A DNA stretch of 64,000 nucleotides from Deltaproteobacteria bacterium HGW-Deltaproteobacteria-4 (GCA_002841765.1 PHAV01000015.1:1-64000), one strand, 5' to 3'; shown: positions 1 through 7,454, numbered from the stretch's first letter. Translations and numbers: made by a program. The notes: a model not told the origin generated them from the sequence alone.

Positions 1-93
1 GCAGTCGAGCACGTCTTTCGGTATGGCCATCGGTTCCTCCAGTGGTTACGGGTTGTAACCGACGATGACCATTTACACAAAGTTTTTTACACC
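1..93 (-). mobile_element. End of an IS256-like insertion sequence with the first codons of its transposase
   Basis: Reading leftwards from position 30, an ATG preceded by GGAGG opens a frame encoding MAIPKDVLDC before the window ends. That N-terminus resembles IS256-family transposases, although ten residues are little to go on. Positions 71-93 (TTTACACAAAGTTTTTTACAC) look like the terminal repeat such elements carry. The element would end near position 93, exactly where recQ-like coding sequence begins, which suggests that it truncated that gene. The family name is recalled from protein starts, not tested. Confidence 0.4.
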
Positions 94-370
94 CTCGCTT
101 GATATTAGTTGTGCAACAAAGCCCGGCGAACCACTCGACTACGATCAGGATCTCTTCGATACACTGTCGGCTCTGTGCAAAAGACTGGGTGATGATGCCT
201 GCGTCCCCTCTTACGTCATTTTCAGCGATATCACCCTGGCGGAGATGGCCACGTATCACCCGACTACACCGGAAGCACTGCTGCGCATCAACGGCGTCGG
301 CCGTCTCAAATTACAACATTACGGCGCTCCTTTTATCGAAGAAATCAAAAGCTACCTGGGACAATCCTGA
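65..370 (+). pseudogene. 5'-truncated recQ remnant (HRDC domain only)
   Basis: The translated product has about 101 residues and consists almost entirely of an HRDC domain, the nucleic-acid-binding module at the C-terminus of RecQ helicases. Typical RecQ C-terminal features are the LFDTLSALCKRL helix, VPSYVIFSDITLAEMA, and the helix-hairpin signature LLRINGVGRLKLQHYG. The helicase, RQC and zinc-binding parts of a roughly 600-residue RecQ are missing. The apparent ATG at 65 lies in what looks like an insertion-sequence end, so the true recQ-derived stretch probably starts near 93. It could still be expressed as a stand-alone HRDC protein, but truncation by the adjacent element is the simpler reading. 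Confidence 0.65.
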
Positions 371-400
371 TAAAGTCAAGACATTCAACGGAGGAAACGC

Positions 401-451
401 ATGGAAATCGATCTAAATGTACTCGCTTACCTGATTGGGAGTAGGGAATAG
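401..451 (+). other. Sixteen-codon reading frame with a good ribosome binding site
   Basis: ATG at 401 follows GGAGG with suitable spacing and opens a frame of 16 codons ending in TAG. It may be the 5' stub of a gene broken by rearrangement, because it runs straight into the attC-like site at 483. The stretch 452-892 holds no other convincing gene: it contains the attC-like site (483-559) and the first long direct repeat (614-866). Confidence 0.2.
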
Positions 452-482
452 GTGTCGCGTCTACACCTTGACAAAAAAATGT

Positions 483-559
483 CCCAAACCGCTGGTTGCA
501 CGCCGCCACGCCTAGAAAACCGACCGGGCGAAGCGGGTGAACCGGGCTCCCCGTTGAAT
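483..559 (+). repeat. attC-like recombination site (site 0)
   Basis: A 77-bp GC-rich imperfect palindrome. The right end, GTTGAAT at 553-559, fits the GTTRRRY consensus of integron attC R' boxes. The left end, CCCAAAC, is a weaker R'' box. The inner arms fold with bulged bases: GGTTGCACGCCGC on the left against GCGGGTGAACC on the right. The sequence is clearly related to the site at 29800-29872, and a paired G/C difference between the two copies keeps the stem intact. No integron integrase is in the window. Confidence 0.5.
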
Positions 560-613
560 GAAGGATGGCTCTTGACAGTTTGGCTAATCTGCTGTTGAAG
601 TCTTGGGAGAGAA

Positions 614-866
614 GCAGGAGCTAAAGGCGAGCAAAAACGGCTAAAATCTTCTCTCTATCCGGTTGCCCTTCTTTGCCCCTTAGCCTGAGCGAAAGGGGCG
701 AAAGATGGGCATTTCCGGTCGATAAGCGGGGGTGCATGGAACCTGAAGGATGGAATTTTCGGGCCGTTTGTTTTTGTAGGAGGAAAAACAGCGCGGGACA
801 GCTCCGAGGAGGCTGCAAAGGGAGGGGGTGAAAAGGGGAAAACGGCAGTCCTACCTGCGAGGTTCC
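614..866. repeat. Long direct repeat, copy A (about 253 bp)
   Basis: Nearly 90 percent identical by eye to 3194-3445 in the same orientation. The two copies bracket four unknown genes. The best conserved block runs from GGAATTTTCGGGCCG to ACAGCTCCG. A hairpin with stem GCCCCTT/AAGGGGC lies near 678-702, and in copy B the closing pair becomes G-T, so the stem is kept. The short antisense reading frames across the repeat are not supported as genes. It could be a dispersed non-coding repeat, a structured RNA, or the scar of a mobile unit. Confidence 0.85.
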
Positions 867-892
867 TGTTTAATCTTGGAGATTTAACATAC

Positions 893-1246
893 ATGGTGAA
901 ACCATATTTAGTCATTCATCCGATCGGCGGTCGCCGCATTTCAGAGTTTGTGTTTATGCACCAAGACGGTGGTGCATGTTTCCTGGATCTTGGTTGGGAT
1001 CAAGCTATGGGGAGACACCCCTTCCACTTGATCGACGGTCCGATTGAACTGGTCGATGGGTCTTACCGATGCGGGGGAGGGGTCGTTGTCCAGGAACTCA
1101 AGCCGGAGGATCCGCTGTGGTCAAGTTGGTTGAACTGGCTCGACTACAGGCGATCCCCAGACGGCAAAGATGTCAAGGACGAGGATGCTCTGGAGGGCTG
1201 TAAGCGGAATGGTGCGTTAATCAACCAACCTTTAACCTGTATCTGA
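893..1246 (+). CDS. Hypothetical protein, 117 aa
   Basis: This gene starts 26 bp after direct repeat A. I do not recognise the family. The protein is soluble, with no signal peptide or membrane segment, and is rich in Gly, Asp and Trp (GWDQAMGRHPFHLIDG, LWSSWLNWLDYRR). The ribosome binding site is weak (TTGGAG about 12 bases before the ATG). Base composition is closer to the host than that of the next genes. It is the first of four genes lying between the two direct repeats. Its co-transcription with the gene at 1349 is doubtful because a 100-bp gap separates them. Confidence 0.5.
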   Translation: MVKPYLVIHPIGGRRISEFVFMHQDGGACFLDLGWDQAMGRHPFHLIDGPIELVDGSYRCGGGVVVQELKPEDPLWSSWLNWLDYRRSPDGKDVKDEDALEGCKRNGALINQPLTCI

Positions 1247-1348
1247 ACGCAATCTCTGATCCCTGAGGTTGCTGTTATTAATGACAAAGGGGGCATATTT
1301 GATGCCAACGGTGGCGATTAACTTAACCATTTACAAGGAGGAGGAGAT

Positions 1349-1654
1349 ATGAAGAAGTTTTTACTGGTTTTGGTTTTGATGATGTTTTCTGTGAGCGCAT
1401 GGGCTGAGTGCTTAACCTATGACTACGCAGAGTTAAACGACATGAGTCTAGTAGAAATTCAAAAGGCATATACAGATAATTCGATTGGTCTTGTTAGTGC
1501 AATGGAAGGATCAACTATGGCCATTAAAATCAATGATCAAGAATTACGAGATAAATATGAACTGAGGGAAAAAGTCTGCTCTGATCAAGGAGAAAAGATC
1601 AAACGAGTATGGGGGAAGAATTTCCCTGATGTTGAAATTAAAAGCCTGGAATAA
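1349..1654 (+). CDS. Small secreted hypothetical protein, 101 aa
   Basis: A strong Shine-Dalgarno (AGGAGGAGG) sits just before the ATG. Residues 1-19 form a classical signal peptide: MKK, a Leu/Val/Met-rich core, then SAWA before the predicted cleavage site. The mature part of about 80 residues is charged, has two cysteines (one just after the signal peptide, one near residue 77) that could form a disulfide in the periplasm, and is probably helical. No family is recognised. The GC content is well below that of the surrounding chromosome, consistent with acquired DNA. Confidence 0.65.
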   Translation: MKKFLLVLVLMMFSVSAWAECLTYDYAELNDMSLVEIQKAYTDNSIGLVSAMEGSTMAIKINDQELRDKYELREKVCSDQGEKIKRVWGKNFPDVEIKSLE

Positions 1655-1719
1655 ATTGAACTGTATGGGTAGGGAATTACTCGACATTTTTTGTCTAGGT
1701 CCAGAGATAGGAGAATTAC

Positions 1720-2778
1720 GTGGACACCAAAGACATTGCGATACTGGTTTTAGGCTTTACTGTAGTTCTTCTTATCGGCTGGTTGTTGGGTTCTAGAAAG
1801 GCGCAGTCTCATCATTCACCATCGAATGAACAGTCAGCGACAAAGGATCGGAAGCCTCAACAGCAGGCTGCACAATCAGAACAACGACCCAAAATAAACC
1901 CATATGAGCTAAAAATTTCTGAGTACCGGTCGCAATGTAAGAGGACTTCAAAGCTTTACGCCGAGCACACCGAAGCTGTCATGCTATCTCCCTTCGATGA
2001 AGGGTACGGAAAACTCGATCAAGCGTATGAGTTATACAACTCAAGGAAAGACTCAAGTCCAAGAGAGGCATTCCTGGACCTCTGTGCTGTTTCCTATGAC
2101 GCAGTTAATTTTGGGAATTTTAAAACTGCCTTGGAAAAAGAAATAGAAAACTGCGCTGAGATGATTATTGGCGGGTATGATGAGACAATTGGAGAAGTTT
2201 TTTCCGGACAAGCGTTTGAAAAAGAGTCCTCTCAATATGCGCTTACTGCTGATATGAGAGCATCCCAGAAAGCAAAAATCTGCAGTATTTTGCAATCAAA
2301 CTGCACACAGTACCTTTCCGACTTAAGAGAGATTGAGCAAAGAAGATCGTGGCTACAGTCAAACCTAAATATGTTTACCGAAGATATAAAAGGAGAGTTT
2401 GACTGGACTGATGCCGCGAAGCATTTTGGGGCTGGGGCGCTCGCCGCAGCAAATCCGCTAATTGGAATCCCGGCCCTTATCTCTTGCTTTAAGGGTTCCA
2501 GCGACAAGGATAAGGCGAGGGAGGCGAGGGCCCAGAAATACGCCCAAGTGTTTGGCGAGTATGAAGATGGCGTAATGGCGGTCAGAGAAAAGATAGTGAA
2601 ATCGGGAGAGTCAGCAAAATTATATATGGAAACAAAATTCATGGAGGTTCACGATCAAGCCGTGGTTGCAGTGCTTACCGAGTTGTCATGCAAGGGGTAT
2701 TCTTTAGACCACTTTTTCAAGTTTTGCGAAAAAACAGAGGTTGATTTAAAGGCGGCAGAAAAACGCATATTTGGCTGA
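1720..2778 (+). CDS. Membrane-anchored coiled-coil hypothetical protein, 352 aa
   Basis: Start GTG at 1720 with AGGAG upstream. Residues 5-25 form an N-terminal transmembrane helix ending in GSRKAQ, followed by a Gln/Ser-rich linker (about 30-60), so the bulk of the protein is probably tethered. Residues 65-230 are helical and Glu-rich with scattered cysteines. Residues about 234-260 are a Gly/Ala-rich hydrophobic patch (HFGAGALAAANPLIGIPALI) that could insert into a membrane as a glycine-zipper-like hairpin. The C-terminus is helical again. Codon use is AT-rich. It ends 12 bp before the NIFGG-repeat gene, so the two are very likely co-expressed. No known family is recognised. Confidence 0.65.
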   Translation: MDTKDIAILVLGFTVVLLIGWLLGSRKAQSHHSPSNEQSATKDRKPQQQAAQSEQRPKINPYELKISEYRSQCKRTSKLYAEHTEAVMLSPFDEGYGKLDQAYELYNSRKDSSPREAFLDLCAVSYDAVNFGNFKTALEKEIENCAEMIIGGYDETIGEVFSGQAFEKESSQYALTADMRASQKAKICSILQSNCTQYLSDLREIEQRRSWLQSNLNMFTEDIKGEFDWTDAAKHFGAGALAAANPLIGIPALISCFKGSSDKDKAREARAQKYAQVFGEYEDGVMAVREKIVKSGESAKLYMETKFMEVHDQAVVAVLTELSCKGYSLDHFFKFCEKTEVDLKAAEKRIFG

Positions 2779-2790
2779 GGAGGAAAGATA

Positions 2791-3162
2791 ATGGAAATCA
2801 TCAAGGGGATTGCAAACATCTTTGGGGGCGTTGACCTTTCGGATTCCGATGGAATGCCAATTGCGCAGACGCATGAAAACATTTTTGGAGGGACCGACCT
2901 GATTCAAGATGGCCACCAGGTTTCTCATACCACACCGAACATTTTTGGTGGGGAAGATGTTAGAGATGAAATGGGCAACGTCACCCATGTAACTAGGTCC
3001 AATATTTTTGGTGGAGTAGACGTCTCGGATGCAATGGGAAAGCACATATTGTACACCGCGCCAAACATCCAAGGCGGATTCAATGTGTTCGAGAATGGCG
3101 GCAAGCTTGAGCAAAGCGTGATTCCAGACGCTACAGGGTTTCACTCAAAATTCTTTAGGTAA
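2791..3162 (+). CDS. NIFGG-repeat protein, 123 aa
   Basis: The ATG follows GAGGAGG and lies 12 bp after the preceding gene. The protein is built of five tandem units of 20-21 residues, each opening NIFGG (the last is NIQGG), followed by x-D-[VL]-x-x-x-x-G and ending near T-x-x. Unit starts are at about residues 10, 31, 51, 72 and 93, and a short non-repeat tail ends FHSKFFR. The periodic Gly-Gly turn, the conserved Asp and the later Gly suggest repeated beta-hairpins, as in a small beta-propeller or solenoid. There is no signal peptide. The function is unknown. The paired membrane protein upstream is the only clue to its partner. Confidence 0.65.
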   Translation: MEIIKGIANIFGGVDLSDSDGMPIAQTHENIFGGTDLIQDGHQVSHTTPNIFGGEDVRDEMGNVTHVTRSNIFGGVDVSDAMGKHILYTAPNIQGGFNVFENGGKLEQSVIPDATGFHSKFFR

Positions 3163-3193
3163 CTATAACTTTCCAACTGAAGCACTTATGGGC

Positions 3194-3445
3194 GCAGGTG
3201 CTAAAGGCGAGCAGAAACGGTTAAATTCTTCTCTCTGTCCGGGGCCCTTCTTTGCCCCGTAGCCTGAGCGAAAGGGGTAAAAGAAAGGCATATCCGGTCG
3301 ATAAACGGGGGTCCGTGGAACCTGAGAGATGGAATTTTCGGGCCGTTTGTTTTTGTAGGAGGAAAAACAGCGCGGGACAGCTCCGGGGATGCTGCAAAGG
3401 GAAGGGGTAAAAAGGGGAAAACGGTAGTCCTACCTGCGAGGTTCC
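3194..3445. repeat. Long direct repeat, copy B (about 252 bp)
   Basis: Second copy of the element at 614-866, in the same orientation and without internal insertions beyond single bases. It starts 31 bp after the stop codon of the NIFGG-repeat gene. After 3445 the two copies diverge. Copy B continues into a short stretch with two further direct repeats of GGAACCTC before the terminator next to the tRNA fragment. Confidence 0.85.
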
Positions 3446-3515
3446 AGGCCAGGGGCGAAAACGAGAAACTGAGCTTTCACCGGAACCTCTACGGAACCTC
3501 CAGGGGGTAAAACGA

Positions 3516-3555
3516 CAAAGGACTTAGCCCAATTAAGAGCTAAGTCCTTGTTTTT
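3516..3555. terminator. Bidirectional hairpin terminator beside the tRNA fragment
   Basis: The inverted repeat AGGACTTAGC / GCTAAGTCCT has a 10-nt loop and is followed on the plus strand by TTGTTTTT. On the minus strand it sits just beyond the CCA end of the tRNA-Arg fragment, the normal place for a tRNA operon terminator. Confidence 0.75.
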
Positions 3556-3556
3556 A

Positions 3557-3601
3557 TGGTGCGCCTCGAGGAATTCGAATCCCCGGCCTTCTGATCCGTA
3601 A
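3557..3601 (-). pseudogene. tRNA-Arg 3' half only (truncated tRNA, possible attachment site)
   Basis: On the minus strand the sequence runs from the anticodon loop (TTACGGA, anticodon ACG) through the 3' anticodon stem, variable loop, T-arm (GGGGATTCGAATTCCTC) and the acceptor strand GAGGCGC-A-CCA. The matching 5' acceptor strand (GCGCCTC), D-arm and 5' anticodon stem are absent from the 30 bp before tRNA-Ser. A clean break in the anticodon loop is the usual crossover region for tyrosine integrases that target tRNA genes, so this may be an attachment-site remnant. Confidence 0.7.
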
Positions 3602-3630
3602 AACGAGCGATGGTGTCAACAATTTTCTGT

Positions 3631-3725
<95 letters not shown>

Positions 3726-3903
3726 ATGCATACACTCAATTATTGAGGAGCGGTTTATAACATACTTCCGATTGGCAGACAATACATTTTATTGGGGACA
3801 GGCAGCAGCCGCTGCCGCCATTCTTATTGACAGGAAGCGGGCTCGCACCCTATCTTCCCACATCGACAGCATCCGCATCTATCTATTCGAAAGAGTAATT
3901 TTC

Positions 3904-4509
3904 ATGACCATTCCCCCGGCTATCGTCCTTGCTTCGGCTTCGCCGCGGCGCAAAGAACTTCTGGAACGCGTCGGCGTTGACTGTGCCGTCATCCCCAGTC
4001 ATATCAATGAAGATCACCTGCCCGGCGAATCGCCGCGTGAGCATGTCCTGCGTTTGTCCCATGAAAAAGCTCTGGAGATCGCCAATCGCGCGGATATCCC
4101 CGGTCGCTGGTTCATCGGCAGTGACACAGTGGTGGTGCGCGACGACTCCATTCTCGGCAAACCGGTGGATGCGGCCGATGCGGCAGCGATGCTCACCTCC
4201 CTCTCCGGGCGCAGTCATGAGGTCCTGACCGGCTTTGCCGTGCATGATCGCGAGCAGAGGACGACGATCAGCGAAGTGGTGAGTACCGCGGTCCGCTTCA
4301 AGGAGTTGACAGCAGCGGAAATCAGTGGCTACATTGCCAGTGGAGAGCCCTTTGACAAGGCCGGTGCTTACGCAATCCAGGGGATCGGTGCCTTCATGGT
4401 GCAGGCGATCAACGGCAGCTATACCAATGTCGTCGGCCTACCGCTTTGTGAAGTGATCGACGCTCTCGAACATATGGGTGCGGTGAAACTTTTTACAACC
4501 GACCGTTAA
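3904..4509 (+). CDS. maf: Maf-family nucleotide pyrophosphatase
   Basis: 201 residues, the usual Maf length. Maf/YhdE proteins hydrolyse non-canonical or excess nucleoside triphosphates (dTTP/UTP and modified forms) in the cytoplasm, and some restrain septum formation. Family motifs are visible: LASASPRRKELL at the N-terminus, the basic/acidic pocket residues FIGSDTVVV, LGKPVDAADAAAML, SGRSHEVLTG, and the C-terminal GEPFDKAGAYAIQGIGA. I chose the ATG at 3904 because the longer open frame upstream runs through the tRNA-Ser gene and begins with unrelated sequence. The next gene, yggS, is 131 bp downstream across a palindromic repeat. Confidence 0.93.
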   Translation: MTIPPAIVLASASPRRKELLERVGVDCAVIPSHINEDHLPGESPREHVLRLSHEKALEIANRADIPGRWFIGSDTVVVRDDSILGKPVDAADAAAMLTSLSGRSHEVLTGFAVHDREQRTTISEVVSTAVRFKELTAAEISGYIASGEPFDKAGAYAIQGIGAFMVQAINGSYTNVVGLPLCEVIDALEHMGAVKLFTTDR

Positions 4510-4514
4510 TTCGA

Positions 4515-4612
4515 CCACCCCCAACCCTTTAGGCCCCAGAGGGTCCTCCTTAAGTAAGAAGGGGAGCTTAAAGCCTGAGTCCCACCCTTATTCAAGGAGG
4601 GGCAAGGGGTGG
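4515..4612. repeat. Palindromic intergenic element
   Basis: The ends are inverted copies of each other (CCACCCCCAACCC at the left, GGGGCAAGGGGTGG at the right), with further CCTCCTT/AAGGAGG complementarity inside. It lies between maf and yggS and looks like a decayed REP-type extragenic palindrome. Confidence 0.45.
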
Positions 4613-4640
4613 TAAGGTTTCAGATAGAAAGAAAGATCCC

Positions 4641-5336
4641 ATGACCATAGCCAGCAACATTGCCAATATCCGCGCCCGTATCGACGCCGCCTGCCAACGC
4701 TGCCAGCGCGATCCCGGCACTGTGCGCCTGGTGGCGGTCTCCAAGACCCATCCGGCTGTCAGTGTCGACGCGGCTGCCGCGGCCGGACAGGAGATCTTCG
4801 GCGAAAATTATGTGCAGGAATTTGTTGCCAAGGCGGAGGAAGTCTCCGCGCCGGTGCAGTGGCACTTTATCGGCTCGCTGCAGAGCAACAAGGTCAAATA
4901 TCTCGCCGGCAAGGTGGCGATGATCCACTCCGTCGATCGCCTCTCGCTGGCTGAGGAACTTGAGCGGCAATGGGGGAAGCTCGATCGTATTCTGGAGATC
5001 CTCATCGAAGTCAACCTCGGCGACGAGGAATCAAAGGGGGGAGCAAGCACGGACGCCGCCATCGCCCTGGTGCGCCGCATCGCCACCCTGCCGCATTTAC
5101 AGATCTGCGGTCTGATGGCCCTCCCCCCCTACCTGGAAGATGCCGAAGAGGTGCGCCCCTATTTCCGCCGCCTGCGGGAGCTGGCCCTCCAGATAAATGC
5201 ATGCCAAATTGACGGCGTCGTCATGCGCGAACTCTCCATGGGGATGAGTCATGACTTTGAAATCGCCATCGAAGAAGGAGCGACCCTGGTGCGGGTGGGG
5301 ACCGCAATCTTCGGCGCGCGGGGGATACAAGCCTGA
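4641..5336 (+). CDS. yggS: YggS/PLPBP-family pyridoxal phosphate homeostasis protein
   Basis: 231 residues. Members of this family bind pyridoxal 5'-phosphate in an alanine-racemase-like TIM barrel and buffer the vitamin B6 pool; no catalytic reaction is established. The Schiff-base lysine lies in VAVSKTHP. Other family signatures are FGENYVQE, WHFIGSLQSNKVKYL, LMALPPY (normally GLM-t-p), and the C-terminal LSMGMSHDFEIAIEEGAT followed by VRVGTAIFG, which contacts phosphate. It overlaps the start of the phosphatase gene by one base (TGATG), so maf-yggS-gph-transporter look translationally linked from here on. Confidence 0.93.
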   Translation: MTIASNIANIRARIDAACQRCQRDPGTVRLVAVSKTHPAVSVDAAAAAGQEIFGENYVQEFVAKAEEVSAPVQWHFIGSLQSNKVKYLAGKVAMIHSVDRLSLAEELERQWGKLDRILEILIEVNLGDEESKGGASTDAAIALVRRIATLPHLQICGLMALPPYLEDAEEVRPYFRRLRELALQINACQIDGVVMRELSMGMSHDFEIAIEEGATLVRVGTAIFGARGIQA

Positions 5337-5962
5337 TGTCCTACGCGCCGATCCTCTTTGATCTCGACGGCACCCTGATCGACTCCCTCGCCGATCTCAC
5401 CACCGCGCTCAACCTGTTGCGAGGGGAACTGAACCTGTCACCCGTGACCATCCCGGCAGTGCGCGCCTGCGTCGGTGACGGGGCAACGCTGCTGGTGCGC
5501 CGCGTCCTCGGCGACGACCTCTTCTCTCCTTCCCACCTGCAGCGCTTCCTCACCCTCTACAGCGAACATCTTGCCGAAGAAACGACTCTCTACCCCGGCA
5601 TCCGGACCTGTCTGGATCGCTTTTCGGATCGCCCTCTGGCAGTGGTGACGAATAAGCCCTACCAGCTGACCATGGACCTTCTTCACGCCCTCGATCTGAA
5701 CCGCTACTTTGCGGTGGTCATCGGCGGCGACAGCTGTCCGGTAAAGAAGCCGGATCCGACGCCAATCAAAGTCGCCCTGCACCGCCTCGACGCGACGGCA
5801 GCAGGGGCGATCATGATCGGCGACCACCACACCGACCTGAAATCGGGGCAGGCCGCCGGGCTCGATGTCTGCTTCTGTACCTGGGGTTTTGGCGACGACG
5901 GCGGTTGCAAGCCGAACCACCGCGTCGATAATGCCACGGAACTGTTACAGGTCCTGCTGTGA
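5336..5962 (+). CDS. gph: HAD-family phosphoglycolate phosphatase-like hydrolase
   Basis: 208 residues. HAD motif I is FDLDGTLIDS (nucleophile Asp, general acid Asp). Motif II is the Thr of VVTNKP, motif III the Lys of KKPDPTP, and motif IV GDHHTDLKSGQAAG. The alpha-helical cap follows motif I. This pattern is that of phosphoglycolate phosphatases, which remove 2-phosphoglycolate arising from DNA repair or oxygenation, but related HAD enzymes act on other small phosphates. The start overlaps yggS by one base and the end overlaps the transporter start by four, so the genes are co-translated. Confidence 0.85.
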   Translation: MSYAPILFDLDGTLIDSLADLTTALNLLRGELNLSPVTIPAVRACVGDGATLLVRRVLGDDLFSPSHLQRFLTLYSEHLAEETTLYPGIRTCLDRFSDRPLAVVTNKPYQLTMDLLHALDLNRYFAVVIGGDSCPVKKPDPTPIKVALHRLDATAAGAIMIGDHHTDLKSGQAAGLDVCFCTWGFGDDGGCKPNHRVDNATELLQVLL

Positions 5963-7284
5963 CCCAACCCGGGATCGACGCACCACCCCTTCTCACCCAG
6001 CGCGAGATCGCCCTCTTCTTTCTGCCGATGCTCCTCAATGTTCAGCTGATGAGTATCTCCCACTCCATCATCAACGCCTTTCTTGCCCGCTCTGCCGAAC
6101 AGATCGTCGCTCTCGCTGCCTTCTCGGTGGCGATGGTCATCCACATCTTCCTTGCTTCTCCGTCCTACCAGAACCACTCGGTGACCATCGCCATGGTGCG
6201 CGGACGCAAATCGTATCGCGGCACGGTGATCTTCGTCCTGGTGGTGGCGAGCTATGTGTCACTGATGCTGTGCCTGATCGCCTTCACCCCGATCGGCGAC
6301 TACCTCCTGCAAAGCTTTCTCGGCATCGACGCCATTATCACCCGGGAAGCCAAGCGGGCCCTCGGCATCCTCGCTTTCCTCCCCTTTATCACCGGCTTTC
6401 GTGGCTTCTTCCAGGGATTGCTGATGCAGCAGCGCCGCACCGCCCTCCTCTCCAGCGCCACCCTGATTCGGGTTGTCGCCCTCTTTGTCATTCTCGGCCT
6501 CGGCAGCCGCTGGCTGAGCGGCATCACCCTCGGCGCCGTCGGGCTCTTCGGCTGCGTCACGATCGAAACGATCATCGTCGGCATCATTGCCCTGCGCATG
6601 CCCAAACCGGTGGCGCTCCCTGATCTCGACGAAAAAGGGGCGTGGGAGATCCTCCGCTTCGGCTTTCACCTCGCGTATGCCTCCTGTTTTCAGCAAGCGA
6701 TTCCCCTGCTGATCAGCGCCCTTCTCGGCCGCCTCCCCGATGCGACCCTCGCCCTCGCTGCTTACGGGGTGCTGCGCGGCTTCCTCTTCCTCCTCGCCGG
6801 ACCGCTACGCAACCTGCAACAGACCTATCAATCCCTGGTGCGCCGCCCCGAGGACTTTGCGACGATGATCCGCTTTCACCGCTGGGCCGGCGGCCTTCTC
6901 GCCCTCGGTCTCCTGCTGATCGCCTTCCCGCTGCGCACTCCGGTCCTCGGCGGTCTGATGGGGCTCGATCTTGAGATGCGCGACTATATCGCCATCCCCC
7001 TGGCGTGCAGCGCCCTTTACCCTCTTCTTTACGGCTCGACCAACGTCCTGCGCGGCTACTTCACCACGCAGCACCGCACCTTTGAGCTCGGGCGTTCGAC
7101 CGCCTACAAGGTTGCCTTCCTCCTCCTGGTCTGGGGGATCATGCTGCTCTTCCCGGTCCCGGTACCGGGGATTGCCATCGCCGTCTTCCTGCTGGTCGCC
7201 AGCGAATTCTGTGAAAACTTCTACCTGATCTGGCGGCGCCGCGTCCTCCTCCGCCAGGAACTCCTTGCCCCGGAGCGGTCATGA
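5959..7284 (+). CDS. MATE-like multidrug/flippase-type membrane transporter
   Basis: 441 residues with about 12 hydrophobic helices in two halves, starting at GTG 5959 inside the GTGA overlap with gph. Topology, length and features such as the early polar helix with LNVQLMSISHSIINAFLAR, the central cytoplasmic loop after LRMPKP, and a second-half repeat place it in the MOP (MATE/polysaccharide flippase) superfamily. The substrate cannot be read from sequence. The ankyrin-like ANKH branch is a possible alternative to MATE. The stop codon overlaps the ATG of the downstream Cys-rich small protein (ATGA). Confidence 0.7.
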   Translation: MTQPGIDAPPLLTQREIALFFLPMLLNVQLMSISHSIINAFLARSAEQIVALAAFSVAMVIHIFLASPSYQNHSVTIAMVRGRKSYRGTVIFVLVVASYVSLMLCLIAFTPIGDYLLQSFLGIDAIITREAKRALGILAFLPFITGFRGFFQGLLMQQRRTALLSSATLIRVVALFVILGLGSRWLSGITLGAVGLFGCVTIETIIVGIIALRMPKPVALPDLDEKGAWEILRFGFHLAYASCFQQAIPLLISALLGRLPDATLALAAYGVLRGFLFLLAGPLRNLQQTYQSLVRRPEDFATMIRFHRWAGGLLALGLLLIAFPLRTPVLGGLMGLDLEMRDYIAIPLACSALYPLLYGSTNVLRGYFTTQHRTFELGRSTAYKVAFLLLVWGIMLLFPVPVPGIAIAVFLLVASEFCENFYLIWRRRVLLRQELLAPERS

Positions 7285-7454
7285 ACGAAAAGAAACACCC
7301 CTGCCCGGACTGTCAATGCTGCCAGTGGTGTTCGGACGATCGCTGTCGGCTTTGTCTGAAGACGAAGAAGAGTTGCTGTAAATACGGAAGTATGGCCGAG
7401 CAGATTGCCCTCTATGACGAGTTGAACCGGAAAGCTGAGGAAGAAAAATCGTAG
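7281..7454 (+). CDS. Small cysteine-rich protein, 57 aa
   Basis: This short gene begins within the stop codon of the transporter (ATGA overlap), a strong sign that it is translated by coupling. The product has eight cysteines in the first 35 residues: CPDCQCCQWC, then CRLCL and SCC. This pattern suits one or two zinc or iron-sulfur sites. The C-terminal third is a charged helix (AEQIALYDELNRKAEEE). No family is recognised. It may be a small metal-binding accessory to the transporter. Confidence 0.6.
   Translation: MNEKKHPCPDCQCCQWCSDDRCRLCLKTKKSCCKYGSMAEQIALYDELNRKAEEEKS

Noticed and set aside
614-866. Group II intron or known large RNA in the direct repeat
   Set aside because: No domain V-like hairpin or reverse transcriptase is present; the conserved hairpin alone is not diagnostic.
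621-915. Short minus-strand frames over direct repeat A
   Set aside because: Frames of this kind recur with the non-coding repeat; the corresponding frames in copy B are not kept intact.
2791-3162. Short repeats as a possible CRISPR array
   Set aside because: The repetition is at the protein level within one frame; the DNA copies differ too much and there are no uniform spacers.
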